A stretch of DNA of 64,000 nt from Acridotheres tristis (taxonomy: Eukaryota > Chordata > Aves > Passeriformes > Sturnidae): positions 8,864,001 to 8,928,000 of the forward strand of contig CM072906.1 in the NCBI GenBank assembly GCA_037013685.1, written 5' to 3'. The stretch's first letter is position 1; each line of letters begins with the position of its first letter. The notes under the pieces were generated by a model, which ran no database searches, was not told the DNA's origin, and saw only the letters and a list, made by a program, of their open reading frames with translations. The translations under genes were made by a program, and so were the position numbers. This document shows positions 62,226 to 64,000 of the stretch, in pieces.

Positions 62226-63741
62226 CAATTTTTGAAAATTCCATTTTTGTGGGACAAGCAGGAAGTTTCCAATAAGGAAAGGGACCCAAATTAAGGATAA
62301 GGTTTGCCATTAGCATCACTCCACAGCTGGACTTTTTACCTTCCAAGGTATTCCTTCAAATACAAAAAAAAACCCCAAAAAAATCTCCTGCGCCACAGAT
62401 CAAGCAGAACAGCCTGTTTTCTAAAAGCTTCCAAGTGAAAAACCATGTGGCTCATGATGAAAATAAAGGTTTTTGAAAATCCCTGGCTGTGGGGCACTGT
62501 GAAAACTCTTGTTTTCCATGCTGTCCACAAGTTAACCAAAACAAACTTTTAAAAAAGCCAAAACCTATTGGAATGCTTTGTATAAAAACAGGACAAAAGG
62601 ACAGACTCTACAATTGTACCCATCTCTTAAAAAAAAATCCTTTGTTTTTTTTTTTAATGAAATAATTTTTTCTAAGTTTACTGCAAATGAAATTTCAATC
62701 CAGATTAGAATTACAGAGTGACAGTTAAAATTTACAATATTTGCAGCCACATTCTGCACCAGAACACGAGCTCCTGTGGCTGAAATTTGTCTCTTTTGCT
62801 GAAGATACTGCAATGGCAAATACAGCCTTTCTTAATTTATGTGAATTATTTCAAATTATAAACGATGTAGGGTACAAGAGTTCTTTTTTTGGAGTCTCCA
62901 ACCCCACCCCTCGCTCTGCCAGCCCCTGGCAATGGCTCAGATGGAAACACAGAGGGAAAACAAAGGGGAAGCACCAATCAAAAAATATCAGACAGATTCA
63001 AACATTCCCGAGTTGGAAATCATCTGAACATCTCCACCAATTTGTCCAAGGGACTGTGAATTCCTGCAAAGGCCACTAAGAGCACAAAACCCACACACCC
63101 TGGAAAACTGTGGATTCCTGAGAACCAGCTGATGAGGAAACACAGGAAAATATAAAAGCAAAATGTAAGATTTTCTCCAAGTCTTACCAACTAACATGCA
63201 AAATCTTGCATTCAATGGTAAACAGTTAAAATATTTCTTTTTCTTATTATTGCTGCCACAATTTGATGAGGCAAAGGCTCCATGAATGTGTTCCTAAAGG
63301 AACAAGTTATAAAAGTGATTCTAGGGGATGTAACAACCTATAAAACATGGTCAAGCAACAGTCATCTGTCTTTCTCCAAAAAGAAAAATCAGATTACTGT
63401 GTAATTGCAAAATCTAATTTACATTCCCCTATTTTCCATTTAAATTTCCACTTTTAGGAAATATTCCCTTGCTCCCAAGTTGTGCCTGTGTAAAAGATGC
63501 TTTGCCACGTTTCTAATTGATTCGTTTTACACTATGGAAAGGATAACAGTGATTTTGCAGAAGAATTCTTTCTGCCTTGCACACATCTCTCATTTGCCCA
63601 TCTTAATTCAATTAAAGGAAGTAAGGACGGTTTGACCGATGAATGAACCATATTTTAACTGAGGACATTTCTATGTAAACTCAAATATACCAAGCACTAA
63701 TTCTCAGCCAGTTACTTCCGATCTGCAACTTTTATTTTGAA
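62226..63741. other. Non-coding stretch, no recognisable gene
   Basis: AT-rich DNA without identifiable gene or transposon. The last part (about 63230-63740) is repeat-free and could be constrained, but only composition suggests it. Confidence 0.5.
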
Positions 63742-63758
63742 AGGTCACGGCTTGGTCA
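63742..63758 (+). promoter_or_regulatory. DR5-type nuclear receptor site
   Basis: AGGTCA (63742-63747) and TGGTCA (63753-63758) are direct repeats separated by exactly five bases, the spacing preferred by RAR/RXR heterodimers. The second half site deviates at its first base (T instead of A/G). Function is inferred. Confidence 0.28.
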
Positions 63759-64000
63759 CTGAAAAGACAGAGGATATTAAATGCTGGCAAGCATTGTACA
63801 ACAGTGCAAAACTGCAGGCTGATATCAAAAGATTCTAAACTCCAATGCAATTTATATGCAAACAGTCTGTATTTATTCTTAGCTATCAGTAGCTGGAAGT
63901 CAAAACTTTAAAACAACCCCTCTTTAAAAAACAAGAAATCCTTGAAAAAACCCTTTTAAACCGACCCAGCTCAGTGCATTGTGTGTCTGGTCCTTGGAAG

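Noticed and set aside
1..64000. Prokaryotic features (operons, CRISPR arrays, insertion sequences) and endogenous retrovirus LTRs
   Set aside because: No compact gene arrays, no spaced direct repeats of CRISPR type and no paired LTRs or retroviral gene frames were seen; CR1 elements point to a bird nuclear genome.

Overview
This 64 kb window looks like non-coding nuclear DNA of a bird, probably a songbird. The main evidence is eight or so short pieces of CR1 LINE. Several still carry the typical CR1 3' end, with 'GGTTGGAA' next to a short ATTCTATG-type tail, in both orientations. CR1 dominance, low overall repeat load, an AT-rich base composition with scattered GC/CpG-richer patches, and no Alu, B1 or L1 all fit an avian genome. 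The songbird placement is only a guess from the style of the CR1 3' ends.

I could not support any protein-coding gene, complete exon, rRNA or functional tRNA. Every long open frame is explained by a simple repeat, a CR1 piece, or chance in stop-poor DNA. The window is therefore either a gene desert or the inside of a very long intron. Nothing here lets me name the host gene.

Layout. 1-8.6 kb: one CR1 tail, then featureless DNA with homopolymers. 8.6-9.9 kb: a CR1 piece, a CpG-richer patch and a quiet, motif-rich block. 10-17.4 kb: mostly featureless, with one near-perfect palindrome. 17.4-18.4 kb: CR1, a possible conserved block and a (ATT)n microsatellite. 18.4-26.3 kb: featureless DNA and two CR1 pieces, including the longest copy (about 420 bp). 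26.3-31 kb: featureless. 31.0-31.7 kb: a polypurine/polypyrimidine inverted pair followed by a possible conserved block. 32-41.5 kb: two CR1 pieces, one hairpin, one possible conserved block. 41.5-42.3 kb: the most striking object, a 750-base uninterrupted purine run built from GGAAAA and GGAAA repeats. 42.3-49 kb: an AP-1-like motif cluster, a palindromic SOX-type site, a TTTA/G8 tract and a CR1 piece. 49.1-49.9 kb: the best candidate for a conserved regulatory block, with paired SOX-type sites and a POU/homeobox-like inverted repeat. 50-57 kb: homopolymers, possible conserved blocks and a GC hairpin next to CTCF-like cores. 57.0-57.1 kb: a decayed tRNA-like sequence. 58-64 kb: a CpG patch, a 62-63 bp tandem duplication, GAG repeats and a DR5-type nuclear-receptor half-site pair.

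The possible conserved blocks are judged only from lack of repeats and density of recognisable transcription-factor motifs. No alignment was possible, so they carry low confidence. No novel gene system was recognised.
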